Assembly: GCF_000002425.4 (NCBI RefSeq) | Contig: NC_037261.1 | Span: forward strand, 3,595,362-3,659,361 | DNA: 64,000 nucleotides | Direction: 5' to 3' | DNA from: Physcomitrium patens | Taxonomy: Eukaryota > Streptophyta > Bryopsida > Funariales > Funariaceae | Shown here: positions 34,085 to 46,296 of the stretch, piece by piece | Layout of the letters: each line of letters starts with the position of its first letter | Numbering within the stretch: the first letter of the stretch is position 1 | Notes under the pieces: model-generated | What the model was told of the DNA's origin: nothing | Seen by the model: the letters and a program-made list of their open reading frames with translations, nothing else | Database searches by the model: none | Position numbers and translations under genes: made by a program

Positions 34085-36935
34085 GGCAAGAAAGTTGACA
34101 TCTGCTAAGATGAAATTAAGCAAGTCCGAACCATATTCTAAAACTTCAAGGCAAGAGGATGTATGCCAATGGCTCTTCAACATACAACAATACTTCAAAT
34201 TATTTGGGGCAAGCATCACTTAAAGAATTATGTATGTACCTAACTATTTGAAAAGTATTACAACCATTTGGTAGCAATATTGAGCTCAAAATTATGGAGT
34301 TTAAGATAGATTTTGTAATTGAAAGAAGTTTGAGACTAAATTTATGAATCAATTTTGGCCTATTAATGTAGAAAAGTTAGTATGCAATTAATTGGCTAAC
34401 TTTATATAATCTAGGTCAATATAAGATTATATCTTTGAATTCAAGTTCTTATATTTCTAAATTGACAATATTTCAGAGGCGGAGATGATGGATCAATTTG
34501 TACGAGGATTGAAATATGTGATTCAATAAGAAGTAGAATTAAAGGATCTACAAATATTTAAAGAGGTAGTTAGGATTACAGAGAGGATCGATGCTATAGA
34601 TTTTAGAAACCATGGAGTATGACTTATGGAACAAAATCATATGCCACTGTCCAATACTATGGCACAATAACCAATGCCAATAGAGATTGTTGCCTTTCAA
34701 GGACCAATGATATTACAAAGATAATAAATATTGGTACAAAAAGAATTGTCTTACGACTATTGGGAGCCAATCTATTAGATTAGAGATTGTCCAAAGCATC
34801 AAAATTTAATTACCAATAAATCAAGGTAGACTCATAATTTCAAGGCTCATTAACAAAATAAAGAAGTGGAGCAAGGAAACAAGGTTCCTTAATAAAAGTA
34901 CCAAAGGCCAGTATTAGGGATAATTATTATTTCTCAAAGACAAATAGCATGACCTCAGACAACTATCAGAAGAATCAATTGGTATGTTTAGTGGATCAAC
35001 TAAGAAGATAACTATGTCATGTGTTTATAGATTGTAGCTCTATGAGAAATTACATCTCGACTAAAATTATCAATTGACTTGGGATTAAAATCAAGATAAT
35101 CAAAGGAAAAAGTATATATCTATCTGATGACCGAAAAAACATATTAAGTGAAATATGTGAAGGAAAAACCTTGAAGTTGAGTGATACTTATACCATGAGA
35201 AAGAAGTTCAAGGTAACAAAGCTTTGATATGATGTTAACTTTGATATGCCATAGCTAGAGGTGAAAAATAAGGAAGTTGATTAGCTATTAAAGATAATTT
35301 CTTTCAAAGACAATAGATACAAGGTGATTCTTTGTGCCTCCACATCAAGTGAGATAACAAAATGATTTATGATTAAAAGCTTACTTGTAGGAATGACCTT
35401 TATAAAGAAGCAAACACAACATAAGCAATTAGTATATATAGTAGTTCTAAATCTTATTTCAATAGTCAAAAAGACAAGTGAAGGAATTGAAGAGACAAAA
35501 CAACTCATATGTAAACATCGAGATGTTTTTCTAATGGACTTATTTAGTGGCGTGCCACTTGATCGAGGTACCTCTTTTCAAATAGAATTATTATTTGGAG
35601 CCAAATTAATAGATCAGCCAATTTATTACCTACCATCAAATGAATTTGAAGAGCTACAAAAGACATTGGAGGAATTCTTAGAAAAAGACCTTATTCAAGA
35701 AAATATGTCAATATAGTGAGCATTTGTATTCATTGTATCCAAAAAGATGGTGGACTTTGTCTTTGCATTGATTATTGATGCTTCAATAAGCACATTATCA
35801 AGAATGCATATCCACTTCTATACGTAGATGATCTTCTTAACTAACTTTGAAGTACAATTATCTTTAGAAAATTAGACTTTTGCAGTAGCTATTGGTAGGG
35901 ACATTCAACATGTAATGTATGAATCACGCAAGCTCAAAAGGATAGAGCGCAATTACTTTATACGAAATTGAAAGTAATTAGTAATTGTACATGCCACAAA
36001 AGTATAGCAATACTATTTATTAGACAAACTAATGATTTTTCAAATTGACCATCAGCCTTTGCTACATAATTTATATCTAAAAAAACATGAAATTATGACC
36101 TCATTGTTGGAAAGAAAAATTGTAGTTTTTTGACATTTAGTTTGAATATAAGCAAAGGTGACAACATGTTAATCCAGAAAACTTATTGTAGAGACCAAAT
36201 TTGAAGATTGAATCAGTTGACAAAGTAGAAATTGCTACTATCAATAGTATCATTTCAAAAGTTCCTACTATTAGTAGTATCATTTCAAACGTAATCAAAG
36301 AGATAGAATGGAAGGAGCTACATATTGAGATACTTATGTTAAGATGTTTAGTGATCGGGTAAAAATGGATGATGTATAATATCAAGATTATAGTCTTATT
36401 GATGGCTTATTTTACTTCAAAAAGTAGATTTATACAATTGACATATTCATAGTCTTCTATCTTCAAATAGATCGACAAATAGAGTATGCAATTTGGATCT
36501 TGGAAGATTTGTTATAGATATTTGTAGTAGTTCATTATAATATATGGAATGAATATTTGACACCCTTGGAGTTTACTTACAATGATAATATTCAAGTAAG
36601 TATCAATCATTCACCTTTCTTCTTTAACACCGGTTAACATTTGATTATTTTAACTTTGTATTGTCTCATCAATACCAACAACTTAACAATGAAAGACTTT
36701 ATATAATCGCTTACAACTACCTTACAGGAAGTATGGCACCACCTTCTTATTATACAATATTGACAGAAGCAATATGCAAATAACCAGTGCCAACATAAGA
36801 CCTTTTGAGAGAGTAACCAGGTATTACTTTCCAACACTAACTTTTCACTAGCTATATTAATCCAAGTCAATAAACTGACACCTTAGAGGCTTAGACCTTT
36901 CAACATTTTTGCAATGATTTTTGATGTTATATACC
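34085..36935 (+). pseudogene. Gag-pol remains of element C
   Basis: Gag fragments (KLSKSEPY, WLFNIQQYFKLFGAS; MMDQFVRGLKYVIQ; a decayed knuckle IRDCPKHQ), a protease site FIDCSSMRNYIS, and a good RT entry stretch at 35369-35716 (FSGVPLDRGTSFQIEL, LEEFLEKDLIQE) followed by LCLCIDY and KNAYPLLYVDDLL. The frame then jumps from about 35880 straight to RNase H (YESRKLKRIERNY), so the RT palm with its catalytic motif is missing. Integrase traces follow (LEFTYNDNIQVSINHSPFFF, near 36570). Confidence 0.82.
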
Positions 36936-36937
36936 AC

Positions 36938-38283
36938 TATCATATTACATATCATCCTATTTGGAAATGCACCAGGCATTTGGATGTAGAAGGTGGTATT
37001 ATATTTTATAAATATTTTAAAAAAATTAATATTTTTCATCCTTATAAAAAGAATATAATTTGAATTTTAATTCAAAACTACTTAAATCCAATATAAAGTA
37101 ATAAAAAAAACTCTTCTTAGTAATCTCAACCTTATATAAATTCTAATTGCCTTATTACTTCAATAATTGGATAATTCTGAACTTTCTTTACAAACTTTAA
37201 TTCTAATTAGCAAGTTTTAGCAAATTGTAGCTTGCAATCTAATATTTTACTTAAAGAAAAATTTTGCATACAAATGCTACTATAAGTCTTCTATGTGCTT
37301 AATTAGAATTTACTCTAATCCAACTTATAGATTGTGAGAAAATACCCAAAAACCACACTAATGTTACTTAGCAGCCAACTTAAAAGTTGATACAATTGTT
37401 CCAACAATAATTTCTCCTTCTCCAACTATTAACGTCAATTCAAAATTAATATATAACTTGATTTTTATGTCTTCTAATACCATGCCAAATTTCACCTTGA
37501 TTCAACTAGTAGATCTTCAAATATCATAGAAATCCTATACAACTTCAAATTGCCAACTTCTAGTATGTTCTTGTACCAAAACTTACATATCTCTCAATTG
37601 TATCATTAGATTATTACAAAATTTTACATACATTTAGCACACCTAATTAATTAAGTATTTTCAAAATTTGAATAGTAGATGTGACACCAATTTTACAAAC
37701 TAGCCAAGAGTACTAGCTCTAATTGCATTGCATAAATTCCAAGTTACCAATACAAACCTTGACTTTTAACAATAATTATAAAGTCCAAAAAAATCCTACC
37801 AAAACTAATCCTATGTCTTTAAAAAAAGCTCCAATCTAGCTCTCAAATCCTAATCTCCGATCTTCAAATGAATCCCTATTTTGCCTTAGGCGGTCATTTT
37901 AATGGCCAGAGGTTTGATTTCAACCATGTCTCACAAACAGTCAACCCTCAAGTATCAATCTAACCTATCCTAAGGATTTTTTATTTCAATCCTACCCTCA
38001 ACTTAATCTTAGTATCAACCATACTAATTATTTATCTCTTTTAATATAATTTTATCAATTTATGGTGTTTTTAAGATAGTAAAAGAATCTCTATAATCGA
38101 AAAGGAAAAAGTACTAACCAACCTTTAATCTACTAACTATTAAGATAAGAAAAGAAACTAAGAAGTTTTTATAAAAGCCATGTTTAGATACGTGGAATTA
38201 TTATTGAATGAAGATAATTAGATATTAATTAGAAATCCAATTTTGATTATAATTTCACTATATAGTCATATTACATCACGACA
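36938..38283 (+). mobile_element. Family B LTR (solo), copy B36
   Basis: 1346 bp aligned end to end with 62069-63409. The start TATCATATTAC and end CACGACA fit a TGTCGTATTAC...ACGACA ancestor after deamination. Flanks CCAC and TTGC would both derive from CCGC, consistent with a decayed 4-bp target duplication. Non-coding. Confidence 0.7.
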
Positions 38284-38611
38284 TTGCTTTAAGCTTTCGC
38301 GACATATTTGGGTCCATCCAATCTTCTATGTTTTGTAACTCAAGGAGTTTCATACTAAACCAAGGCAGTTCTCAAACTAACACAAACTACCACCACCACT
38401 AATTGTGATTGATGACCAACAAAAGTATTCCAACTATGTTTGAAGCATTGCTACTTTTATTGTGGCAATAGATGTCTACAATTTCAATATAAGATCTTCT
38501 AGAAAGATTATCCTATCCACAATGTAATGTAAATTTTTTTATAGAACCTCACTTATTATTAAGAAAGAATTTAGAAGTTCTATCAAGAGTGAAACAAGGA
38601 CGTTCAGCAAT

Positions 38612-38628
38612 AGAAGAAGGAGATTAAT
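38612..38628 (+). other. Polypurine tract of element C
   Basis: AGAAGAAGGAGATTAAT directly precedes the 3' LTR. Confidence 0.8.
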
Positions 38629-39144
38629 TGTAACAAGGCACAAATAAAATAATTATATTATTAATACATAGAAATAGATAATTAGAGCCATTTTTGAGAA
38701 GTTTCTAGAAGTTTTTCAAATTAGGGCCATATTGGTGGTCCATGCAGGATCCACCATAGAATATCTTAAAAGAATTAAAGGTGATTATTTAGATGGAGCC
38801 TACTTCTAAAATCTTCTAGAATAACAATTATTTTGGTAGAAACCACTATTAAGGACATTCTAGAAAGCACTAAGATGGTTGAATAAAGTATAAATAAAAT
38901 TAATCGAGGCCATTTGGAGCATTTGGTCAAGTATGGCTATGGTCTATTTTTTTTAATAAAATTTAGTTTATATATTTTTTTTTTATTTTGTTCTATTTTT
39001 TTTTCTATTTTGTCTTCTATGTTTTATTATATTTAATTTAATTTAGTTTTATTCTGATCTATTTTTTCCTACTTTGCAATGGAATTAATGTTACTATAAA
39101 TTATAAGGATTTTTAAATCTTTAAAAAAACTTAATCATGTTCCA
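38629..39144 (+). repeat. 3' LTR of element C
   Basis: 516 bp from TGTAACAAGG to GTTCCA, followed by the AAAGA target duplication. Confidence 0.9.
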
Positions 39145-39149
39145 AAAGA

Positions 39150-40778
39150 AAATTTAATTATATTAAATACTACTAAATTATTATGAACACTAATTGTTGC
39201 ATTTAAAAGAACAATTTTATGTATAATATCTCCAAAAGACAACAAATAAATATCTATTATTTCTACATGTACATGTTTGGTTTTCTTAACTAAAGATATT
39301 TCTTATTTTTTGACAATGTCTTTGTCTATATAATAGGCTGAGGCTCTTAAATTTAATAAAGCAAAGACTTAGTAATTTTTTGGTCCTAAATAAACATCTA
39401 GTATAAAATAAGGTGAAGAATTTGAAGAGAAAATAGAACTTTTTCATAGGTGATATGTAAAATTCCAATCACATGGTCCCTATTGTAGCTAAAGAAATTT
39501 ATTTTTCAATACATTGTCCTCTTTGGCAATCATGCTTTTTATTTTGTAATTACATTGTTTTTTTGAATAATATTGAGTAGTATGCTTGGATTCTCTACAA
39601 TATATGCATAAACCTTTTTGATGACAATGAGTCTTTTCTTGCTTGATAAGAGGTTTAAAATGTATCGTGTCAATTTATATAAGCTTTGGTTTAGAAAAAT
39701 AAGCTTCCAAAAACTTAGAAGGTATTTCTTGACTTGACTTGTATCTCTTTAATCAAACCATTATTCTTGGCATCTTTCAAAGAATCAATTATTGCATGCA
39801 ATGGCTTGAGCAATAAATTATTTTAATGAATCTACTCATGGTATTGCCAATAATAAATCTTTGACATTATCTTTCAATTCGTATTAAAATTGATTGTTAA
39901 GGACTTTGTCATTCTAATCTATGTTATAAGCAAGATTTTGGAATTCAGCACCATATGTCATGGTTGAACGTGATCTTTATTGTAGAAATATGAGCTTCAT
40001 TTCTATTATCTTTTTTTTATCATTTTTTCTAAATGTAGCTGTAAACACTTCCGAAAATGAATTCAAATCATAGGTTAGTTGAAAATCTTTTTTCATCAAA
40101 GATATAAACCAAGAAAGAAAATTTTAAAAAAAAATACTCCTATGAATTTAACTTGAATAAATCCATCAGAGTATTGAAAAAGATGTAATCATAGATAGAA
40201 CTATATTTATTGTAGAAAATTTCAAAACTTTGATATTACTCCATTAAACTTCTCTAGCATACTTATCCTTCCTCTCTTATACTTGTAATTACAAGATTTT
40301 TTAAATATAGTTGTGAACTTGATCTACTTATTTTTTTCAATTACACAACTACTTGGCATAGACTTTGAATTTCATTCTTGACTTCTTTTATAGATATAGG
40401 AATAATACCTCTATAATTCATATTAAAAATATGTGAGTTTTTTATCCTATGAGTGTTGAAAAGCTTATGAAGATTTGTAATAGTTTTAAATCTATTTTTA
40501 TTTTTGTTGAGAGTAGTATCTATAATTTTTTTTTATAGATAATCCAAAAAAATTTAAAAGTCAAATTAAAAGAAAGTAATCTACAACATCTAATATCAAA
40601 TGAAATTTTTTATAAAGAGAAGTAATCCACTTTCTTAAAGACAAAATAAATATTAAAAAAATAAATTATTTATTTAAAGGTAGATAGTCTATAATCTTCA
40701 AAATACAATAATAAAAGTAAAATAATCTATTCACTTCTAAAACAAGATAAAAATAATAAATTAGTACTTTTGTTAAAT
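39150..40778 (-). pseudogene. Protease and gag remains of chromovirus copy 2
   Basis: Continues the copy 1 alignment after element C. The protease is followed by the gag zinc-knuckle region near 39.6 kb and the N-terminal gag up to about 40.4 kb, then the leader. No open frame of useful length survives. Confidence 0.75.
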
Positions 40779-40918
40779 TATCAAAGACATGAATCTTAAA
40801 AAAAAGAATCTCAATATACTCTTGTGTGACTTGAAAAGAATAGATAATCATTCAAAGATTGTAATGTATTGAATTAGAATGATTATTGCCAAAGACCAAA
40901 AAACTAAAAAGTCTTTTG
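40779..40918 (-). repeat. Truncated 5' LTR of chromovirus copy 2
   Basis: The first 140 bp match the LTR start at 29349. The match stops at about 40918, where a short piece in the opposite orientation belonging to copy 3 begins. Confidence 0.8.
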
Positions 40919-40957
40919 GAGATATTATGCATGAAATTGTTTTTTTTGGAGATATTA

Positions 40958-41729
40958 TACATAAAATTTTAATTATTCTATAAATTTCTTTTAGAATAAA
41001 CTCGTAGAAGGGGGTTCAAACACAAGAAAAGACTGACCGCATGAGCTTACATATTAAGATCACACAATTAACCATATTCCGAGCCACTAAAATACTAAGG
41101 AACACTACAATGCTTTCTCCTACTAATAATACTCCTTCATCATCTGATAATAACAAAGTGCAACCTTGCATTCTCTCAAAAGACCACTCAAAACACATAT
41201 ATATTTCCTCTAACATCGAAAATAATAGACTTCTACTCCAACCAATTTGGCTTCATATAATTTCTATAATTATAAACTTCTTTTGTCAAAACATACAACT
41301 CTCAACAAACAACGAATCATAATCTTCTATCCATAATCAATCTTTACAAAGTTTGATAACAATCTTCCAATATCTTCTCATAATAATTCAATCATATAAT
41401 AATTCAATTGCTTATTTGATATCTCATAAATCAATCTTTGCTTTTATTTCACAATATCACTTTACATTAATATAAATTTAAAATAACAAAATAAACAAGA
41501 TATAGTATTAGGCTTATCTCGACTCATGACTATCATAATTAGGCCCCATCAAAATCTACTTCAACGGCTATATACTTACCTCTAAAATTTAAAATTCTAG
41601 CCGTCATTTCCTACTTAATTGTTTTGCACAACTAATTCAATCATCTGACCTACTAAATTAACTACCCTAGGAATGATTAATCTATATTATTAATATCTTA
41701 TAATAGTAAATTTTTATCCATTCTATATA
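40958..41729 (-). repeat. 3' LTR of element D
   Basis: 772 bp aligned with 49632-50398. Its left border is preceded by a 30-bp imperfect duplicate of GGAGATATTATRCATRAAAT. Confidence 0.85.
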
Positions 41730-41835
41730 GATCCATTCCTAACTGTGCAGCATCATCGCAAACATGCCATTGATACATATATAAAAAAACTACTTAATAA
41801 AATTCTATAAAATTGCTATTCCCTTAGCCCACTCA

Positions 41836-43465
41836 AAGGATCAACTTTTGCATTGTTCGTTGTTGATTCTACCAATTCTGGTTCTAACTACAAACTTTCA
41901 TCTTCCTCCAATCCTTCCATCAACTCTTTCTTCAACTGGGTTGAAATGTCTTCATTATACTCTTCCAATTCACGGACTTGAGCCTTCAATTTTAAGATCT
42001 GGGCATCTTTCAATTCCAACTGGTGTTGATGTTGACTCATCTATTCTGAAACTTTAGAAATTGACATCATTGATACTTGTAATTGACCAATATTGACTAA
42101 ATTATTTACCAATTTTATCACCTCAGCATTTAAGGCTTCAATTTCTGCCCTCAATCGTTCCATTTTACATCTATATTAGTCACTCAATATTGCTTTTTCT
42201 TACACCAATAACTCTGCTTTTTTCCATTTTGCTTAAAACTAGTACGTAATCTTCTCCCGTTCCAAATCCCATTGACCATCCACGATCCGTAAGATGTATT
42301 CTTTATCTTTCATCCAAGCTTTTGTTTTTGTAAAAACTTCCACTCTAATATCAAGTTGCACTCTGCATTCTCTTAGATAATCCATTCTTTCTCTGTAATT
42401 CTTTAGTTTTGCTCCAATATCACCTTTTTGCTTGCTTTCAATTCTTGTTTGACACTACCCTCCACATCCAATGTTCGTACGATGCAATGTATTTGTGAAA
42501 TGTACTTCAATAAAATATTCTTAAGGTGTTGCCTTTTGATAGTTGGCCTTGTGGAAATGTCAACTGATTGATATCTAATAAAATTGGGACTTCATTTTCC
42601 TCCTTCGATGCCAAACGAATCAGAGCCGGTTCTAGTGCAACTTCTAAAATTGCCTCATGTATCGATGTACGACTGAATTCTCCAATTTTGTATACTACAT
42701 CTCTTGATTGGTAATCAGTGCTAATAAATTCCATTCACCTTGTTGAGGTACTGACAAAAATACATTTCTCTCTGCTACTAGAATTGCTTGATTCAATGTA
42801 AATGCAATCACAGTATACACATAGTTGGAATAAAGCAATGTTGTAAACTTTCCTATTTTTTTCTTGGCTCCCATTTTGCATGAATATGGGTTGCTATATA
42901 AGTTTTCCAATTGAACACCATTCCATTAAGCATCTCTATCATTGCAAACAATAATTATCTTGATATATACGTATTATGTCAATATGAAGCGCAACCATTC
43001 CATGAGCTCTAGTGTAATTGCCTTAGCTATCCACCAACCTTGGTTCTTCTCAAATGATGACATTCTACTTTTGAAAAATCCTCCTAAGCTAAAATCACTT
43101 GAATCAAGTGTCCCCATCCCAAACTCTCCAATTGAAAGATACAACACCTTTTTTAAGATCTTTTCATTAATACTGATAATGTGCCCTTGTACTATGCTCG
43201 ATCCATCCCCTAGATCATAGTTCATGATATATTCTTCTACTAATGCCATATTAATTAGTGGAAAGCTGTGTAACCTTTGTAAGAATTGAAACATTTGTGC
43301 ATTTCAAAAATCTTGTATTCTTCTTGGCATCCAGCAGATCTCTAATTTCATAGGCTCCATATTGCTAACAATTACTACAAATGGTGGTTCCAAATTACGT
43401 TTAGCTTTCACATTTTGGCAACTTTTCTCTTTATTTGTAGCTTTCATTGCACTCTGAATCGCCAT
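41836..43465 (-). pseudogene. Extra ORF in the env position of element D
   Basis: Downstream of integrase, on the same strand, a long degraded coding region begins MAIQSAMKATNKEKS near 43465. A globular part follows (EPPFVVIVSNMEP, MALVEEYIMNYDLGDGSS, VQGHIISINEKILKKVLYL, then 42910-42507), recalling the putative plant transposon protein domain. The C-terminal part near 42.17-41.85 kb is a clear coiled coil (MERLRAEIEALNAEVIKL; LELKDAQILKLKAQVRELEE). I see no signal peptide or membrane segment, so an envelope role is unsupported. Stops and frame changes make it non-functional here. Function unknown. Confidence 0.6.
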
Positions 43466-43849
43466 GACGTACACTCTTTCAAGCTCTTAATTGTCAATGC
43501 TACTCTCGAGTACTCCCAAAACACAAGAAATTACAATACAGAAAAACAACAACAAAATGCAATACTACAGAATCACCTTGAATGGGTGCTCCACTCCTAT
43601 TCTTTTTTCTAGTAGTGATAACAAGAACATGTTACCCATACTGTCCATTTCTCTCCCCGTTCTATTTGACCTACTACTAATTACATTTCTAACTATCTTT
43701 TTAGCTGCCTCTATACCATAATCTACATATACCAATAATTAATCCTAAGAAAAAATGAAACTCGTCCCAGATTTTAAGTATAATATAGCCGTAATTGGTT
43801 CTTGTTAATTCATGTACAGAATTGATGGTCCATAAAATTTTCCAATTGG

Positions 43850-44950
43850 ACTAATTCATTTCAAAATCCTTCAACCACCTGATACGGACTGTACTATTGG
43901 ACTTGAAATTTTCTCGGAAAATTATTAAAACGACTATCATAAAGCAAGACCAAATTATTGGGCATAAAATTCTTAGGTCACAATTTACTATCGCGGTAAT
44001 TCTTTCATCATTTTTAGGTAGCTTCTATCATTAAAAGAACAATAGCTCAAATTTCATACAATTCCTCTAATTTTGTCAATCGATATTGCATTGACTCTTT
44101 ATCACTCAATCATTCATCTAGTGTGATCCATAAACTCTAGACTTCTAGTTCAATTTATAAGATCGTTTCTTACCTATAAACCAATTTGAATGAGGTGGAA
44201 TTAGTTGTCACTTTATGTGCTGTACGATACACCTATAAGTCTGTAAATAATTTGGTATTCCAATCCATGCTTGCCTCCAAAATAGTCTTAGTTAAGATCT
44301 TGCATAAAATATTGTTGGTCTTTTTTATTTGTTGATTGGCTCTAAGATGATATGGAGTAGTTTTTCTATACTTGATCTTGTATATGTCTATCAATGCTGC
44401 AATTGTAGAATCAATGAAATAAGTTATTTGATCACTAACCAATTCTTTAGAATATCCAAACCGAATGATAATATTCTTCTATAAAAAAGTGGCGACAATG
44501 TTTGGATTGTCATGTCATGTTGCGATAGCCTCTATCCATTTTGTTACATAGTCTATGGTGACTAAAATATACCGCTTCTGTCCATGTCTCGATGTTGGTA
44601 CAATTGGTCAAACAAAATCAATTCACCATTTTTCAAACAGTGCTTGGACCAAAATTGGTACTAACGGCATGGCAAAAGTGCCAGTTGGTTGACCAATTCT
44701 TTGATATGGATTACATCTACAAACATATTAGTGTGCATTTGAAAACATTGTTAGCTACCAATATCCGGCCATTAAAGCTTTTCGAGTAATACTATGACTA
44801 GCAAAATGTCTACTACAACTATCCAAGTGGCAATCGTCAAATATTAATTGTACTTCAGTTTGAAAGATATAACATCATAAAATGCCATCTTTTCTTTGCT
44901 TATACAAAGAAACACCAATCATTGTATATGGTGTACTTTTCAAAATTAAG
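43850..44950 (-). pseudogene. Integrase of element D
   Basis: The best piece (44442-44233) reads MVSDQITYFIDSTIAAL and KIKYRKTTPYHLRANQQIKKTN, the integrase core around the catalytic glutamate with the decayed YHPQANGQ-type stretch. Zinc-binding and core N-terminal parts upstream are broken up. Borders are approximate. Confidence 0.72.
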
Positions 44951-45186
44951 CGTTCTTTAAGCTTCTTGCTAAATGTAGGTGGAAATATTTGGAATGTCAA
45001 AAATTGAATTATTTTACTATACTCTAGTGTAATTACATCCACAATAAATAAATCAGCATTGGGAAGTATATTAGGGATAGGTTCATTGTCGAAGATATTG
45101 AACAATCTAGATAAATGGTCAATATTTGCATGGTTCTTCCCTAGTCTTACGATAAAAATAAAATTGAATTCTTATAGTAGTAATAT

Positions 45187-45459
45187 CTATCTGATAATGC
45201 GTCCACTCAATTGAGACTTATTAATCATGTATTTTAGGGCATCATGATCTACATAAAACATAAATGGATAACTTAACAAATAATGCCAAAATTTCTGAAC
45301 TAAATATATCATGTCCAAAGCTTTCCCTTCCGTAGTAGTATAATTTTGTTCGGCAACCACTAATTGTCGACTGGCATAATATATTAGATGATCCAAGTCT
45401 TTTTTATCTTTTTGACTTAACACAAATCCAATAGCAACATTGGATGCATCAACATACAT
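45187..45459 (-). pseudogene. RNase H of element D
   Basis: MYVDASNVAIGFVLSQ, followed by YYASRQLVVAEQNYTTTEGKALDMIY and VDHDALKYM, all canonical gypsy RNase H motifs. In the copy the first catalytic Asp context is MYVDAS. Confidence 0.88.
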
Positions 45460-45640
45460 ATGAAATGGCTTTATTCAACAAGGCGCTATTAAGACTGGTG
45501 CAAATATCAATTTTTTGCTTTAATTCTTCGAACGCCATTGTACTCTCCTTGGTCCAAATTAGACTAGTCTCATCCAAGAGAGGTTTCTTTAAAAGATTAT
45601 TTAGAGGTTGATAGATGATTGCAAATAAATGAATAAATCA

Positions 45641-45955
45641 TCAATAATAACTAACATGGCCAACGAAACCACAAACATCCAACACTGTCTCTAGTCTTGA
45701 CAGGTTCATTATGTACTGAACTTTATCTGGATCAGTGGCAATACCACTTTTGGAGATTATATGTCCAAAGGGTTTTCTAGATGGAACACCAAATTGGCAT
45801 TTATCAGAGTTCAATAATATCCCGTATGTAATACATTGATCCAAATATTTGCATAGATATTTCAAATGATCTTGTTTTTTATTGAAAGTATAAAAGTCAT
45901 CTAAAAATATCTCCATAAATATTTGTAAGTAATCTTGAAATGCTTGAATCATCAC
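45641..45955 (-). pseudogene. Reverse transcriptase palm of element D
   Basis: MEIFLDDFYTFNK carries the FLDDF active-site variant, followed by GILLNSDKCQFGV and FGHIISKSGIATDPDKV. The N-terminal RT (45960-46290) is frameshifted. Confidence 0.88.
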
Positions 45956-46296
45956 CTTCTAAAATGTGGCTAGAACATTACATAATCTAAATGACATAGT
46001 GTGATAAGCAAATATTTCCCAGTTTATAGTGAAAGTAATCTTTAGCTCATCTCCCTTTGCAATTTTAACTTGATTATAATAGAAAAATCTATCTAGAAAA
46101 GAATACCTTTCAAATCAGCATAAGTCTAAGCAAAAGTGGATTTATGGTGAATGAAATTTTTTTTTCAGCATGTCAACTTCTGATATTGAATATCTTTTTA
46201 AATTTTAATTATTTGAGACATTTTTTTTGTTTCCAAGTTAATAATTTGACATAAAGATTCAATGATCTTTTCCTGTTTCAACTTTCTCATCGATTC

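Larger units (their letters stand above)
33288..39144 (+). mobile_element. Ty3/gypsy element C, complete insertion with internal loss
   Basis: Two LTRs of about 518 bp, a 5-bp target duplication AAAGA at 33283-33287 and 39145-39149, a tRNA-type primer site, gag, protease, partial RT, RNase H and integrase, and a polypurine tract. It is inserted in the protease region of copy 2, whose sequence resumes exactly at 39150. The central RT is deleted and a family B LTR occupies 36938-38283. Confidence 0.92.
29349..40918 (-). mobile_element. Chromovirus copy 2, decayed and twice interrupted
   Basis: Same family and orientation as copy 1. The left LTR is 29349-29889. Chromodomain and integrase remains run from about 29.97 to 30.73 kb, a family R piece lies at 30735-31410, and then integrase, RNase H, RT and protease follow up to 33287. 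Element C is inserted in the protease region (33288-39144), after which protease and gag continue to 40778. The right LTR survives only as 40779-40918. Heavy C-to-T/G-to-A change has left almost no open frame. Confidence 0.88.

Noticed and set aside
36938-37040. Reading the start of B36 as the C-terminal end of element C's integrase (LEMHQAF-like frame)
   Set aside because: The same sequence occurs at 62069 inside an unrelated LTR with its own 4-bp flanking repeat, so it is the start of the family B repeat; the frame match is probably chance.
42942-43721. Plus-strand frames over element D
   Set aside because: They are antisense shadows of the minus-strand extra ORF, which has better motifs and heptads.
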